Shown: positions 1 through 7,164 of the stretch, piece by piece
How positions within the stretch are numbered: the stretch's first letter is position 1
Layout of the letters: the number at the start of each line of letters is the position of its first letter
Assembly: GCA_003402705.1 (NCBI GenBank)
Contig: QQNF01000011.1
Coordinates: forward strand, 1 to 61,305
Length of the DNA stretch: 61,305 nt
Source of the DNA: Verrucomicrobiota bacterium
GTDB taxonomy: Bacteria > Verrucomicrobiota > Verrucomicrobiia > Verrucomicrobiales > V1-33
Reading direction: 5' to 3'
Position numbers and translations under genes: made by a program
Notes under the pieces: model-generated
Seen by the model: the letters and a program-made list of their open reading frames with translations, nothing else
What the model was told of the DNA's origin: nothing
The model's database searches: none

Positions 1-933
1 AGGCAGGTGAGGACCTTCGGGATTCGGGTGGAGCGTGGGGAAGTGCTTGAGAAGGTGGTGCTGGAGAGCCCGATGAGCCGGGTGGCGGCGACGACGGTGG
101 CGGTGACGGCGGAGTTGCGGGAAGGGGCGGTGGTGGTGCCGGACGGGGAGCGGAAACGGGAGGTGCCTGTGCCTGCGCCGGTGCCTGCGCCCGAAGGTCG
201 TGCGCCTGGTGCGGCAGCGGGTGGTGGTGCTGATGATCCGCGGAGTACGGTGGCGACGGGGCAGCGGTTTGGGGAGGAGCGGGGGCGGCTGCGTGTGTTG
301 CTAGCGGGAGCGGGCGGGGCGCATGATTTTCCGCGTTATTTTCTGAAGGCGGATGGGGCGATGCTGAAGATGGATGGTGGGTGCGACGTGGTGGCGACGC
401 CGAATGCGGAGGAGGCGCAGGCGCGATTGGGCGAGGCGGATGTGCTGGTGTTCAGTGCGAATCATCCGTCATTCAGTCGCGTGCCATTCATGACGGCGCT
501 GCATGCTTTTGCTGATGGAGGGAAGGGTGTGGTGATTCTGCATGCGGGGACGTGGCGGAATTATGCGGTGCATACGGGGTTCAATCAGCGATTCGTAGGT
601 GGCGGGGCGAAGGGGCACGGGCACGGGGAATTCGAGGTGACGGTGAAGGATGCGGGGCACCCGGTGATGGCTGGGTTGCCGGGGACGTTCCGGATCACGG
701 ATGAGAGTTATCATGCGGTGCTGGATGCGGGGGTTCCGGTGCGAGTGTTAGCGGAGAACGCGCCTGACAGCAAGACGATGAAGGTTTATCCGAGTGTTTG
801 GGTTGTTGAGGATCCAAATGCGCGGGTGGTGAATATCAGCCTTGGGCATGCCGGACCGGCGCATGAGAATCCGGCTTTCCGGCGATTGCTGCTGAACGCG
901 GTGCGGTGGGCAGGGCGTGTGGAGGGGAAGTGA
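1..933 (+). CDS. ThuA-domain protein, C-terminal part (5' end cut by window)
   Basis: The frame is open from the first base, so the true start lies outside the window; a GTG at 7 cannot be preferred. From about base 290 it encodes a ThuA-like domain (a class I glutamine-amidotransferase-like fold found in trehalose-utilisation and other sugar-related proteins): RVLLAGAGGAHDFP, VLVFSANHPSF, KGVVILHAGTW, then a Gly/His-rich stretch (GGAKGHGHGEFEV) and HPVMAGLPGTF. Before it is a Pro/Ala/Gly-rich linker at about residues 50-80 and the tail of another domain, so the full protein was probably multidomain, as is usual for exported ThuA proteins of the PVC superphylum. Substrate unknown. It stands alone on the + strand and faces minus-strand genes. 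Confidence 0.7.
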   Translation, partial: RQVRTFGIRVERGEVLEKVVLESPMSRVAATTVAVTAELREGAVVVPDGERKREVPVPAPVPAPEGRAPGAAAGGGADDPRSTVATGQRFGEERGRLRVLLAGAGGAHDFPRYFLKADGAMLKMDGGCDVVATPNAEEAQARLGEADVLVFSANHPSFSRVPFMTALHAFADGGKGVVILHAGTWRNYAVHTGFNQRFVGGGAKGHGHGEFEVTVKDAGHPVMAGLPGTFRITDESYHAVLDAGVPVRVLAENAPDSKTMKVYPSVWVVEDPNARVVNISLGHAGPAHENPAFRRLLLNAVRWAGRVEGK

Positions 934-1047
934 GGGGAACGGCTAGTTATCTGTAATACGGACTACGCGAGATTGATGACGAGGGATGGATCGAAGGCGG
1001 GATTGGGGTCGTCGACGTAGGATCTGGGGTTGGAGAGGATGCGGGTG

Positions 1048-1560
1048 CTACCAGAAGAATAAGCGCGGCTGGGATTCTCCTGCGAGGATGCGGTGGATTT
1101 CCCGCCTGGCCCGTTTGGCGCGCCAGCGTTTTGCCTCGGGACAAATGGTGTGAAAGCGTCCGGCGACCCACTTGGCGTGGTTGGGTCCGAGGTAACATGC
1201 GGCTTGGAAAAGGAGCAGCAGGGCTTCGCTCCTGGGGGAAATGGGCTGAATTCCTTCGGCGATGGCGACGGCCTCGTGCAGGGCGAGTTCTGCGAGGTCC
1301 GGGTGGTGGCGGTCTGCGAGAGCGACAATTTCCCATGCGCGACCGGCGGATCGCTGATAGGCGTCGATGCCATTGGCGGCTGCCTCGGCGGCGAGTCGGG
1401 CGATGGCCACAGGGTCGGCGTCGGTGAAGCGGGCGGCCCATGCCATGGCCACGGCCCGGTACCACGGGACGCTAACGGATTCTGCCACGGCGAGGGCCCG
1501 TGCGGGGTCTGACCGGGGGTGCGGATGGAGTCTGTGGTTCGGAGAGAGAGGTGTTCTCAT
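1048..1560 (-). CDS. hypothetical protein, helical, 170 aa
   Basis: Not recognised. The product is Ala-rich and mostly helical (AVAMAWAARFTDADPVAIARL; LALHEAVAIAEGI), resembling a small helical-repeat domain, and ends with a basic stretch and LFFW. There is no signal peptide or membrane segment. The ATG at 1558-1560 is the first usable start; a later Met is possible because the first 20 residues look unstructured. It follows the 1655-2239 gene on the same strand after 94 bp. Its C-rich third codon positions match other minus-strand genes here, supporting real coding. Confidence 0.6.
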   Translation of the reverse strand: MRTPLSPNHRLHPHPRSDPARALAVAESVSVPWYRAVAMAWAARFTDADPVAIARLAAEAAANGIDAYQRSAGRAWEIVALADRHHPDLAELALHEAVAIAEGIQPISPRSEALLLLFQAACYLGPNHAKWVAGRFHTICPEAKRWRAKRARREIHRILAGESQPRLFFW

Positions 1561-1654
1561 GCTGCCGGGCGAAGAATGAAGTCAGGAGACGGTGGCCAGT
1601 GGGGGCGACCCCGCGATCGGGAGTGTGATTCGGCAGAGCGGGCAGGGGTTGTGG

Positions 1655-2239
1655 TTACGGGGGGGATTTGGTGTCTGGTTTGCTGCTGGATGGTTTTAGG
1701 AGAGCCTTGTTGGTCTTCAAGTTGTAGATGACGGGGCACTCGATGTCATCGCCGGGCGACGATGCCTCGGTGCCTTTCAAGACGATTGTCAGCGTGGCGC
1801 TGTCGTCCGCCCACGCGGCCTCGGAGACGCGGTTATGATAGAGTTCCTTTTTCCTGACGGGCGAGTTCGAATCGAAGACATTCCAGAGCAGATCGTCGAA
1901 GCCGATGACTTCGGAGACCCGGCCGTTTTCTTCGATGTGGTAGAGCATGGCGATGGATTCTCCGGAACCGGTTTTCTGGGTTCGCAGCAACCAGTGTTCG
2001 TCTGGGGAGATGTGGTAGTTTCCGGGCCATGGCATGCCTGACAAACGGACGGAGGGCAGTGTGGTGTCGGCGAAGCGGACGGTTTCGACGAATTCCCCCT
2101 GATCCCCCTTATCTCCCTGATATTCATGATACTCCTGGGTGATTTGGAATCGGCCGCTGGTTGCCTTGGCGGCGACGGTTTCGTCGGCGTGGGATGCGGC
2201 GGCCAGTGCGAGGAAGGCGGCGATGGTGAGGAGGGTCAT
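1655..2239 (-). CDS. secreted hypothetical protein, 194 aa
   Basis: Function unknown. The start is placed at the ATG at 2237-2239 because the product then begins with a clean signal peptide (MTLLTIAAFLALAAASHADE, cleavage probably after SHA). The frame continues upstream but through a low-complexity heptad repeat that is unlikely to be coding. The mature part is a roughly 170-residue beta-rich domain with several Trp (MPWPGNYHISPDEHWLLRTQ; LLWNVFDSN; ILKGTEASSPGDDIECPVIYN), probably periplasmic. It may share a transcript with the NTF2-like gene upstream, although a repeat element separates them. Confidence 0.65.
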   Translation of the reverse strand: MTLLTIAAFLALAAASHADETVAAKATSGRFQITQEYHEYQGDKGDQGEFVETVRFADTTLPSVRLSGMPWPGNYHISPDEHWLLRTQKTGSGESIAMLYHIEENGRVSEVIGFDDLLWNVFDSNSPVRKKELYHNRVSEAAWADDSATLTIVLKGTEASSPGDDIECPVIYNLKTNKALLKPSSSKPDTKSPP

Positions 2240-2251
2240 GGGGGCGGGGGG

Positions 2252-2272
2252 GAAGTGAGAAGTGAGAAGTGA
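2252..2272. repeat. heptad tandem repeat (GAAGTGA x3)
   Basis: Three perfect copies of the 7-mer gaagtga followed by a partial gaag, directly upstream of the start at 2239. A second period-7 array with a different unit lies at 18131-18165. Confidence 0.8.
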
Positions 2273-2350
2273 GAAGGGGCTTGTGGGGAGGGTGCGTGTT
2301 GGGAGGGGGGTGCCGCCCCTGCCGGGGCGGTGTTTCATTATTATGCTAGA

Positions 2351-2463
2351 CCGGTGGCTTACGCCACCGGCTAATCTCCGTCAAGCCTCCGGCTTGCGGG
2401 TGTGGTGTCAGGAATTGATTTCCGTCAGGCTTCCGGCTTGTGGGTGTGGTGTCAGGCTTTGAT
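2351..2463. repeat. intergenic repeat element: 20-bp inverted repeat plus two 43-bp direct repeats
   Basis: Bases 2351-2370 are a perfect inverted repeat (ccggtggc, ttac, gccaccgg). Two near-identical 43-base units follow at 2377-2419 and 2421-2463, each with an imperfect small hairpin (aagcctccggctt type) and ending in ttgat. The second unit holds the stop codon (tca at 2452-2454) and last codons of the NTF2-like gene, so the gene's end has been duplicated or the repeat supplied its stop. It resembles the short hairpin elements scattered in planctomycete and verrucomicrobial genomes. Confidence 0.75.
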
Positions 2464-2778
2464 GAGGAGAGTGGCGATTTTGTTGTCTTTGAGGGTGGCG
2501 TGGTAGTGGAGAGGGAGGGGGCTGCCGGGGAAGTTGCCGCTGACGGTGGCGGTGATGACGAAGTGGTTGCCGTCTTGTGAGATGTGAGTGACTGTGACGG
2601 TGGGTTTGGTGTCGTCGGTGGCCTTGTCGATCCATGTGGCGATGGCGGGGCCGTAGTGGTCGCTGGCTTCGTCGTTGACGTGGGCGTCGGGGGTGAAGAG
2701 CGAGAGGAAGTCGGAGAAGTCGCGGGTGTTGGTGGCGTGGAAGAAGGCGGCGAGGGCTGGTGGGATTTCGGTGGTCAT
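2452..2778 (-). CDS. NTF2-like / SnoaL-like small protein, 108 aa
   Basis: The cystatin-like alpha+beta fold of the NTF2 superfamily is suggested by the opening helix and acidic loop (AAFFHATNTRDFSDFLSLFT, then PDAHVNDEA), the GPAIATWIDKA helix and alternating strands (FVITATVSGNF, LHYHATL, KIATLLI). Size and layout match ester-cyclase-like or limonene-epoxide-hydrolase-like small proteins. Such proteins are cytoplasmic and may bind or isomerise small molecules; substrate unknown. It lies 43 bp after the dikinase-like gene on the same strand. Its stop codon sits inside a duplicated repeat unit, so the C-terminus may differ in relatives. Confidence 0.7.
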   Translation of the reverse strand: MTTEIPPALAAFFHATNTRDFSDFLSLFTPDAHVNDEASDHYGPAIATWIDKATDDTKPTVTVTHISQDGNHFVITATVSGNFPGSPLPLHYHATLKDNKIATLLIKA

Positions 2779-2821
2779 GGAATTCGGGTGACGGTGGGTG
2801 GGTGGAGAGGTGAATGGGAGG

Positions 2822-5086
2822 TTAGTCGATCCATGGGCGGGCTTGTTTGATGACGAGTTTGCCGGCGGTGTCGATTTTCCATTCGAGTTCCATGGCGAAG
2901 TTGGGCGGGTAGTTGTAGAGGGGGAGGAAGTGGTTGTGGATTTTGGCCATCTGGTCGGCGAGGAGTTCGGCCTGTGGGGTGGAGATGACGGTCTGGCCTT
3001 CGGGCATGAGGCTTGAGAAGGTGACGTACTGGAGGGTGTAGCGGGATTGGCCGAGGAGTTGGGCGATGAGGAATTCTTCGGGGATGGCGTTGTTTTCGGG
3101 GTTGGTGACGAGGTTTTCGCCGGCCTGGGCGTTGATGTAGTAGCCGGTCCATGCTGGGTCGACGAGGTTTTTGGTGACGCCGACCCCGTTGGCTAGTTCG
3201 CCGTCGTAGTTGGGGTGGACGAGGACGCCCATGGCGGTGCGGAAGTGGTCGACGCGGTAGAATTCGCGCTCGTCGAAGGCGCGGTCTTCCCAGACGCTGG
3301 CCCAGACCTGGCGGATGGTTTTGGAGAGAGGGCCTTCGGTTTGGTAGTGGGTGAAGGAATCGTAGAGGCCTGCGCCGCTGTAGCCTGTGAGGTCTTCGTT
3401 ATTGGTGGAGGAGCGGCAGCGGAGGGAAGTGCCTGCGGGGAAGTTGGCCTGGAGGGAAGTAAAGGCGGAGGTGATCCAGTCGGGGACGGTGCCTTTGCGG
3501 ATGGCGGAGCGGAGGGCCTTGAGGGCGTCGGCGCGGAAGGTGGCGTCGGAGTGGAAGGCGGGGATGGCGATGAGGGCGGCGGCGTAGTCGTAGAGCCCGT
3601 TGGCCTTCATGAATTCGTCATAGAAGTAGAACGGGATGCCGTAGCCGTTGGGGACGGAGACATTGGGGGACCATGCGATGCGGCGGAGTTCGGCGACGTT
3701 GGCGGTTTTGGCACCGAAGGCGCGGGCGTTGGTGAAAGTGATGGCCGAGAGCGAGCGGACGGTGGTGATGGAGAGATCGCGGACGGGGAGTTGGGGGTTG
3801 GGTGGGCGGATGGATTCGAGGTGGGATTCGACCTCCTCGGGGGAAGCTTCGCGGATGAGGTAGCCCTCGGAGGTGGTTTCGTAGCGGACGTATTTGCCGA
3901 GGAGCGGGGCGAGACGCGGGTCGCGGGCGGCGTCGCGGATGAAGGCGTTAGGGGTGTTGTTCTGTTTGGCTTTGAGATTGACGTGGGAGAGAGGCGTCTG
4001 GGGGACTTCTGTGATGATGCCTGCGAGGTGAGTGATGTCGTTGGGGAGACTGCGGAAGATGACGACATCGCGGGCGGAGACGGAGGAGGAGCCGTCGAAG
4101 AGGATGAGACGGCCGAAGCCTACGCCTGGGTTGAGGAGCGTGTAGGGCGTCTGGCCGAAGAGGTCTTCGGTGCGGACGGTGTGGAGCGAGTGGCGGGCGG
4201 CTTCGGTGAAGAGGGTGCGTTCGGATCTGAAGAGCGTGCGCTGGGTTTCGCTGGCGGCGTGGTAGGCGAAGCGGACGCCGGTATTGGCGGCGGAGCGGGT
4301 GATGAGGTCGTAGGCTTTCTGGACGAAGGCGTGGCTGACGGCGTCGGAGGGCCAGAATTCCATGGTGATGAGACCCTGGGGTGAGCCGTCTGGCGGGAGG
4401 TAGTTGCGGTGGTGGACGAGACTGCCGGCGAGGTTTCTGCGGGTGGTGTTAGAGAAGTAGGTTTCGCCGTTGAACTGGGAGAGACTGCCTGTGTAGCCGA
4501 GGACATCGCGGGCGAAGTAGTAGTGGTACTGGTGTTTAGCGGCGTTGAGGAAGAAGAGCTGGGGTTGGGCGGTGTGGGCGTTGAGGATGAGGAATTTGAC
4601 CTCCTGGACGCTGGGAGCGCCGGGGAAGTTGTCGAAGTGGGCGAGCGCGTTGTAATCGGCTAGGGAGCCCAAGGCGGAGCGGCCGTCGGCGGCGTTGATG
4701 AAGCGGCCGGAGTGGAACGGGTTGGTGGGATTGGAGGCGTTCCATTCGGCGGTGTCGCTGAGCCCGTCGCCGTCGGTGTCGAGCGGGGAGGATAGGGGGA
4801 CGCGGCGGATGCTGAAGAAGGCGCGTTCGAGAGCGGGGATGCTGTCGGTTAGGGAGAGCTGGCCGTTGAAGCCGGGGGCCATGGCGGTGACGGCCCATGG
4901 GCCGGTGGGGGAGGGACTGCGGCGGAGCTGGTAGTAGAAGCCCGGTTCAGCGGGGACGGAGAAGACCGGGCGGCGGATGGGGTTGAGCGGGGCGGCGGAG
5001 GCGGAGAAGCGGTCGTCGGAGCGCCCGTGGGGGACGGGGAGGGCGGCGGCGAAGAGGAGGAGAGCCGGCCATGAGGAGCGATTCAT
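2822..5086 (-). CDS. exported PEP/pyruvate-dikinase-like protein (glucan water dikinase-like order), 754 aa
   Basis: The ATG at 5084-5086 gives a signal peptide (MNRSSWPALLLFAAALPVPH). Residues 103-111 (DTDGDGLSD) form a thrombospondin-3-like calcium loop, often found in secreted verrucomicrobial proteins. Residues 335-380 look like the swivelling phosphohistidine domain, with GIITEVPQTPLSHVNLKAK placing the predicted phospho-His at 368. An ATP-grasp domain follows at about 455-754: RCRSSTNNED (556-565), SGAGLYDS (570-577), VWASVWEDRA, and KQARP near the end. The order, phosphohistidine first and ATP-grasp last, and these motifs match alpha-glucan water dikinases rather than PPDK. A dikinase outside the cytoplasm is unexpected because ATP is scarce there; it could instead be an inactive binding protein. 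Gene order rsgA, this gene, NTF2-like suggests one transcript. Confidence 0.8.
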   Translation of the reverse strand: MNRSSWPALLLFAAALPVPHGRSDDRFSASAAPLNPIRRPVFSVPAEPGFYYQLRRSPSPTGPWAVTAMAPGFNGQLSLTDSIPALERAFFSIRRVPLSSPLDTDGDGLSDTAEWNASNPTNPFHSGRFINAADGRSALGSLADYNALAHFDNFPGAPSVQEVKFLILNAHTAQPQLFFLNAAKHQYHYYFARDVLGYTGSLSQFNGETYFSNTTRRNLAGSLVHHRNYLPPDGSPQGLITMEFWPSDAVSHAFVQKAYDLITRSAANTGVRFAYHAASETQRTLFRSERTLFTEAARHSLHTVRTEDLFGQTPYTLLNPGVGFGRLILFDGSSSVSARDVVIFRSLPNDITHLAGIITEVPQTPLSHVNLKAKQNNTPNAFIRDAARDPRLAPLLGKYVRYETTSEGYLIREASPEEVESHLESIRPPNPQLPVRDLSITTVRSLSAITFTNARAFGAKTANVAELRRIAWSPNVSVPNGYGIPFYFYDEFMKANGLYDYAAALIAIPAFHSDATFRADALKALRSAIRKGTVPDWITSAFTSLQANFPAGTSLRCRSSTNNEDLTGYSGAGLYDSFTHYQTEGPLSKTIRQVWASVWEDRAFDEREFYRVDHFRTAMGVLVHPNYDGELANGVGVTKNLVDPAWTGYYINAQAGENLVTNPENNAIPEEFLIAQLLGQSRYTLQYVTFSSLMPEGQTVISTPQAELLADQMAKIHNHFLPLYNYPPNFAMELEWKIDTAGKLVIKQARPWID

Positions 5087-5172
5087 GGCTTGAAGGTAGC
5101 GGAGGAGGGGGGTGCCGGTCAAGGTTGGTGACGGGCGGGATGGGGTGCGTCCGTGACGCGGTGGTGGGGTGG

Positions 5173-6267
5173 TCAGCGCGGTTCTGGTTCGTAGTCGTGC
5201 TGACGGCGGTCGGCGAAGCGTTTGGCGCGTTCGCGCTGTTCGCGGCGGGCGATGCGTTCGACGGTCATGCGGCGTTTGGAGCGGGAGCGGCGGAGTTCTT
5301 CGATTTCGTCATCGAGTTTGAGGAAGCCGTCGAATCTGGCTGGGTCGAGACGGCCTTCGGAGAGGGCGGTGCGGATGGCGCAGCCGGCGTCGGCTCCGTG
5401 TTTGCAGTCGTGGAAGCGGCAGAGAGCGGCGAGATCGGCGATGTCAGTGAAGCGATTGCGGAGCGTGGTTTCGTCTGTCCACATGTGGACCTCGCGGATG
5501 CCAGGGTTATCGATGAGGATGCCACCGGTGGGGAGGAGCATGAGTTCGCGGGCGGTGGTGGTGTGGCGGCCTTTTCCGGTGACCTCGTTGACCTCGTCGG
5601 TCCATTGGTATTCGTCGCCGAGGAGCTGGTTGACGATGGAGGATTTGCCGACCCCGCTGGAGCCGATGAGGGCGACGGTGACGCCTTTTTTGAGGTACTG
5701 GCGGAGGACCTTGAGGGAGCGGCCTTGTTCAGCGCTGGTGATGTGGATATCGGCGTCGGGGGCGAGAGCGCGGAGGGTATTGGCGGCGGCCTTGTTTTCT
5801 GCGGCGGAGAAGAGGTCGGATTTGTTGACGAGGACGACGGCTTTTGCGCCGCTGCGGCCGATGATGGCGAAGTAGCGTTCCATGCGGCGCTCGCTGAAGT
5901 CTGGGCCGGCGTCGGTGACGACGGTGACGACGTCGACGTTAGCGGCGATGACTTGTTCTTCGGTGCTGCGGCCGGGGGCTTTGCGGGAGAGACAGGTGCG
6001 GCGTGGGAGACGGGCGCGGATGACGCATTCGTCGCCTTTGATGTCGAGAGCGACCCAGTCGCCGACGGCTGGGAGTTCGGCGTCGGTGACGGCGTCGTGG
6101 TAGAGTTTTCCGCTGATGACGGCGTCGAATTCGTCGCCGTCGCCGAGGAGAGCGCCGCAGGTGAGATTGTTGTCGCGGAGGAGCCGTGCGGGGACGAGGC
6201 CGGCTTTTTTGTGAGGGGCGAAGGCGTCTTCGAAGAAGGGATTCCAGCCGAGGTCAGCGAGCGTCAT
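5173..6267 (-). CDS. rsgA: ribosome small-subunit-dependent GTPase A
   Basis: RsgA is a circularly permuted GTPase that helps mature the 30S subunit. The protein shows the permuted motif order: NKSD (148-151, G4), GSSGVGKSS (202-210, P-loop), GKGRHTTT (231-238, switch), DNPGIRE (253-259, G3), then the C-terminal zinc finger CRFHDCKHGADAGC (283-296). An N-terminal OB-fold lies before residue 110. The 364-residue length is normal. The start follows the PIN-like gene by 12 bp, and the dikinase-like gene follows 86 bp downstream, so co-transcription is likely. Confidence 0.97.
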   Translation of the reverse strand: MTLADLGWNPFFEDAFAPHKKAGLVPARLLRDNNLTCGALLGDGDEFDAVISGKLYHDAVTDAELPAVGDWVALDIKGDECVIRARLPRRTCLSRKAPGRSTEEQVIAANVDVVTVVTDAGPDFSERRMERYFAIIGRSGAKAVVLVNKSDLFSAAENKAAANTLRALAPDADIHITSAEQGRSLKVLRQYLKKGVTVALIGSSGVGKSSIVNQLLGDEYQWTDEVNEVTGKGRHTTTARELMLLPTGGILIDNPGIREVHMWTDETTLRNRFTDIADLAALCRFHDCKHGADAGCAIRTALSEGRLDPARFDGFLKLDDEIEELRRSRSKRRMTVERIARREQRERAKRFADRRQHDYEPEPR

Positions 6268-6279
6268 GAGGAGTGGGGA

Positions 6280-7056
6280 TCAGGCCGGGTAGGAGACGGC
6301 TCCGTTGGAGGCGATGGAGATTGAGCCGTCGATGGTGAGTTGATCGAGGATGCCTTCGATGTCTGAGGCGGAGAGGTTTGCGCCGAGTTTGTCCTTGATG
6401 AGACCGCGGAGGGCGCGGGTGGTTTTGGGGCGATTGAGGGTGCCTGGGGCGATGCGTTCCATCAGGCGTGCGAGCTTGGCTGCGGGGACCGCTGTAAAGT
6501 CGAGAGTGGGAGTAGGATCGGGGGCTGGAGTGGCGGCCTTGCGGGAGGCGGGGGCTTTTTTGGCGGTGGTTGTGGTGGCGGGCGACTTGGTGGCGGCGGC
6601 GCGGGGGGAAGGAGTGGCGCGTGTGGTGGGGGCGGGGGGGGCCGGGCGCGAGGGAGTGGCGGGCGTTGAGGAGGTGGAGAGGATGGGGACCTTGACGAAG
6701 GCGTCGTGGCGGGCGGCGGAGCGGTCGTGACCGCGGAAGTGGGCGACGAGGGCGTCGAAGCCCTTGTCGCGGGAGATGATGTGGAAAGTGCCGTTGGGGT
6801 CGGCGACCCCTTGAGCGCCGACTTCTGCGGAGAGGACGAAGTCGAGGGCGTTTTTGCCTTTCACTTCTGTGCGGACGAGACGGACCTGGGAGGAGAAGGT
6901 CATGAGTTGTTCGACGAGTTCGAGGGGGACCTTGGTCTGGTCTTTGCCGATGACCATGATGACCATGACGGGTTTACCGGCGATGAGGTCGAGATTGACG
7001 GATTGGACGTTTTCGAAGTCGACGAAGAGGTAGTGAGTGACTGGGGCTGCGGGCAT
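6280..7056 (-). CDS. PIN/NYN-like nuclease-fold protein, 258 aa
   Basis: The start is set at the ATG at 7054-7056, which puts the conserved HYLFVDFENVQ at residues 8-18. The N-terminal 130 residues match PIN-like proteins: acidic residues in FVDFENVQ, KNALDFVLSAEVG and FHIISRDKGFDALV are the expected metal-binding positions. A low-complexity linker rich in Thr/Ala/Pro/Lys follows, then a C-terminal helical region (about 185-258: KLARLMERIAPG, TTRALRGLIKDKL, SASDIEGILDQL) that resembles a small winged-helix domain. A cytoplasmic RNase role is plausible but unproven. It heads the transcript that continues into rsgA and is divergent from the DUF1592 gene. Confidence 0.75.
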   Translation of the reverse strand: MPAAPVTHYLFVDFENVQSVNLDLIAGKPVMVIMVIGKDQTKVPLELVEQLMTFSSQVRLVRTEVKGKNALDFVLSAEVGAQGVADPNGTFHIISRDKGFDALVAHFRGHDRSAARHDAFVKVPILSTSSTPATPSRPAPPAPTTRATPSPRAAATKSPATTTTAKKAPASRKAATPAPDPTPTLDFTAVPAAKLARLMERIAPGTLNRPKTTRALRGLIKDKLGANLSASDIEGILDQLTIDGSISIASNGAVSYPA

Positions 7057-7164
7057 GTTTCGGTGGGAGCGTACGGGAGGCGGGAGGATCTGACAACCGC
7101 CAAGGCGAGTGTGGGAGGGGAGGAGGAATGCGGCGTGATGAAACACGGGGGTGGGGAGGGCCGT

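Noticed and set aside
2377..2463. CRISPR array
   Set aside because: Only two imperfect repeat units with a 1-base gap and no spacers or cas genes.
3215..4384. Long plus-strand open frame (389 codons) opposite the dikinase gene, and similar long frames opposite rsgA, hisD, the DUF1592 gene and the GT4 gene
   Set aside because: Their predicted products are monotonous Gly/Glu/Val or Pro/Arg/His strings with no domain motifs. They arise because the strong G/C skew makes stop codons rare on the other strand.
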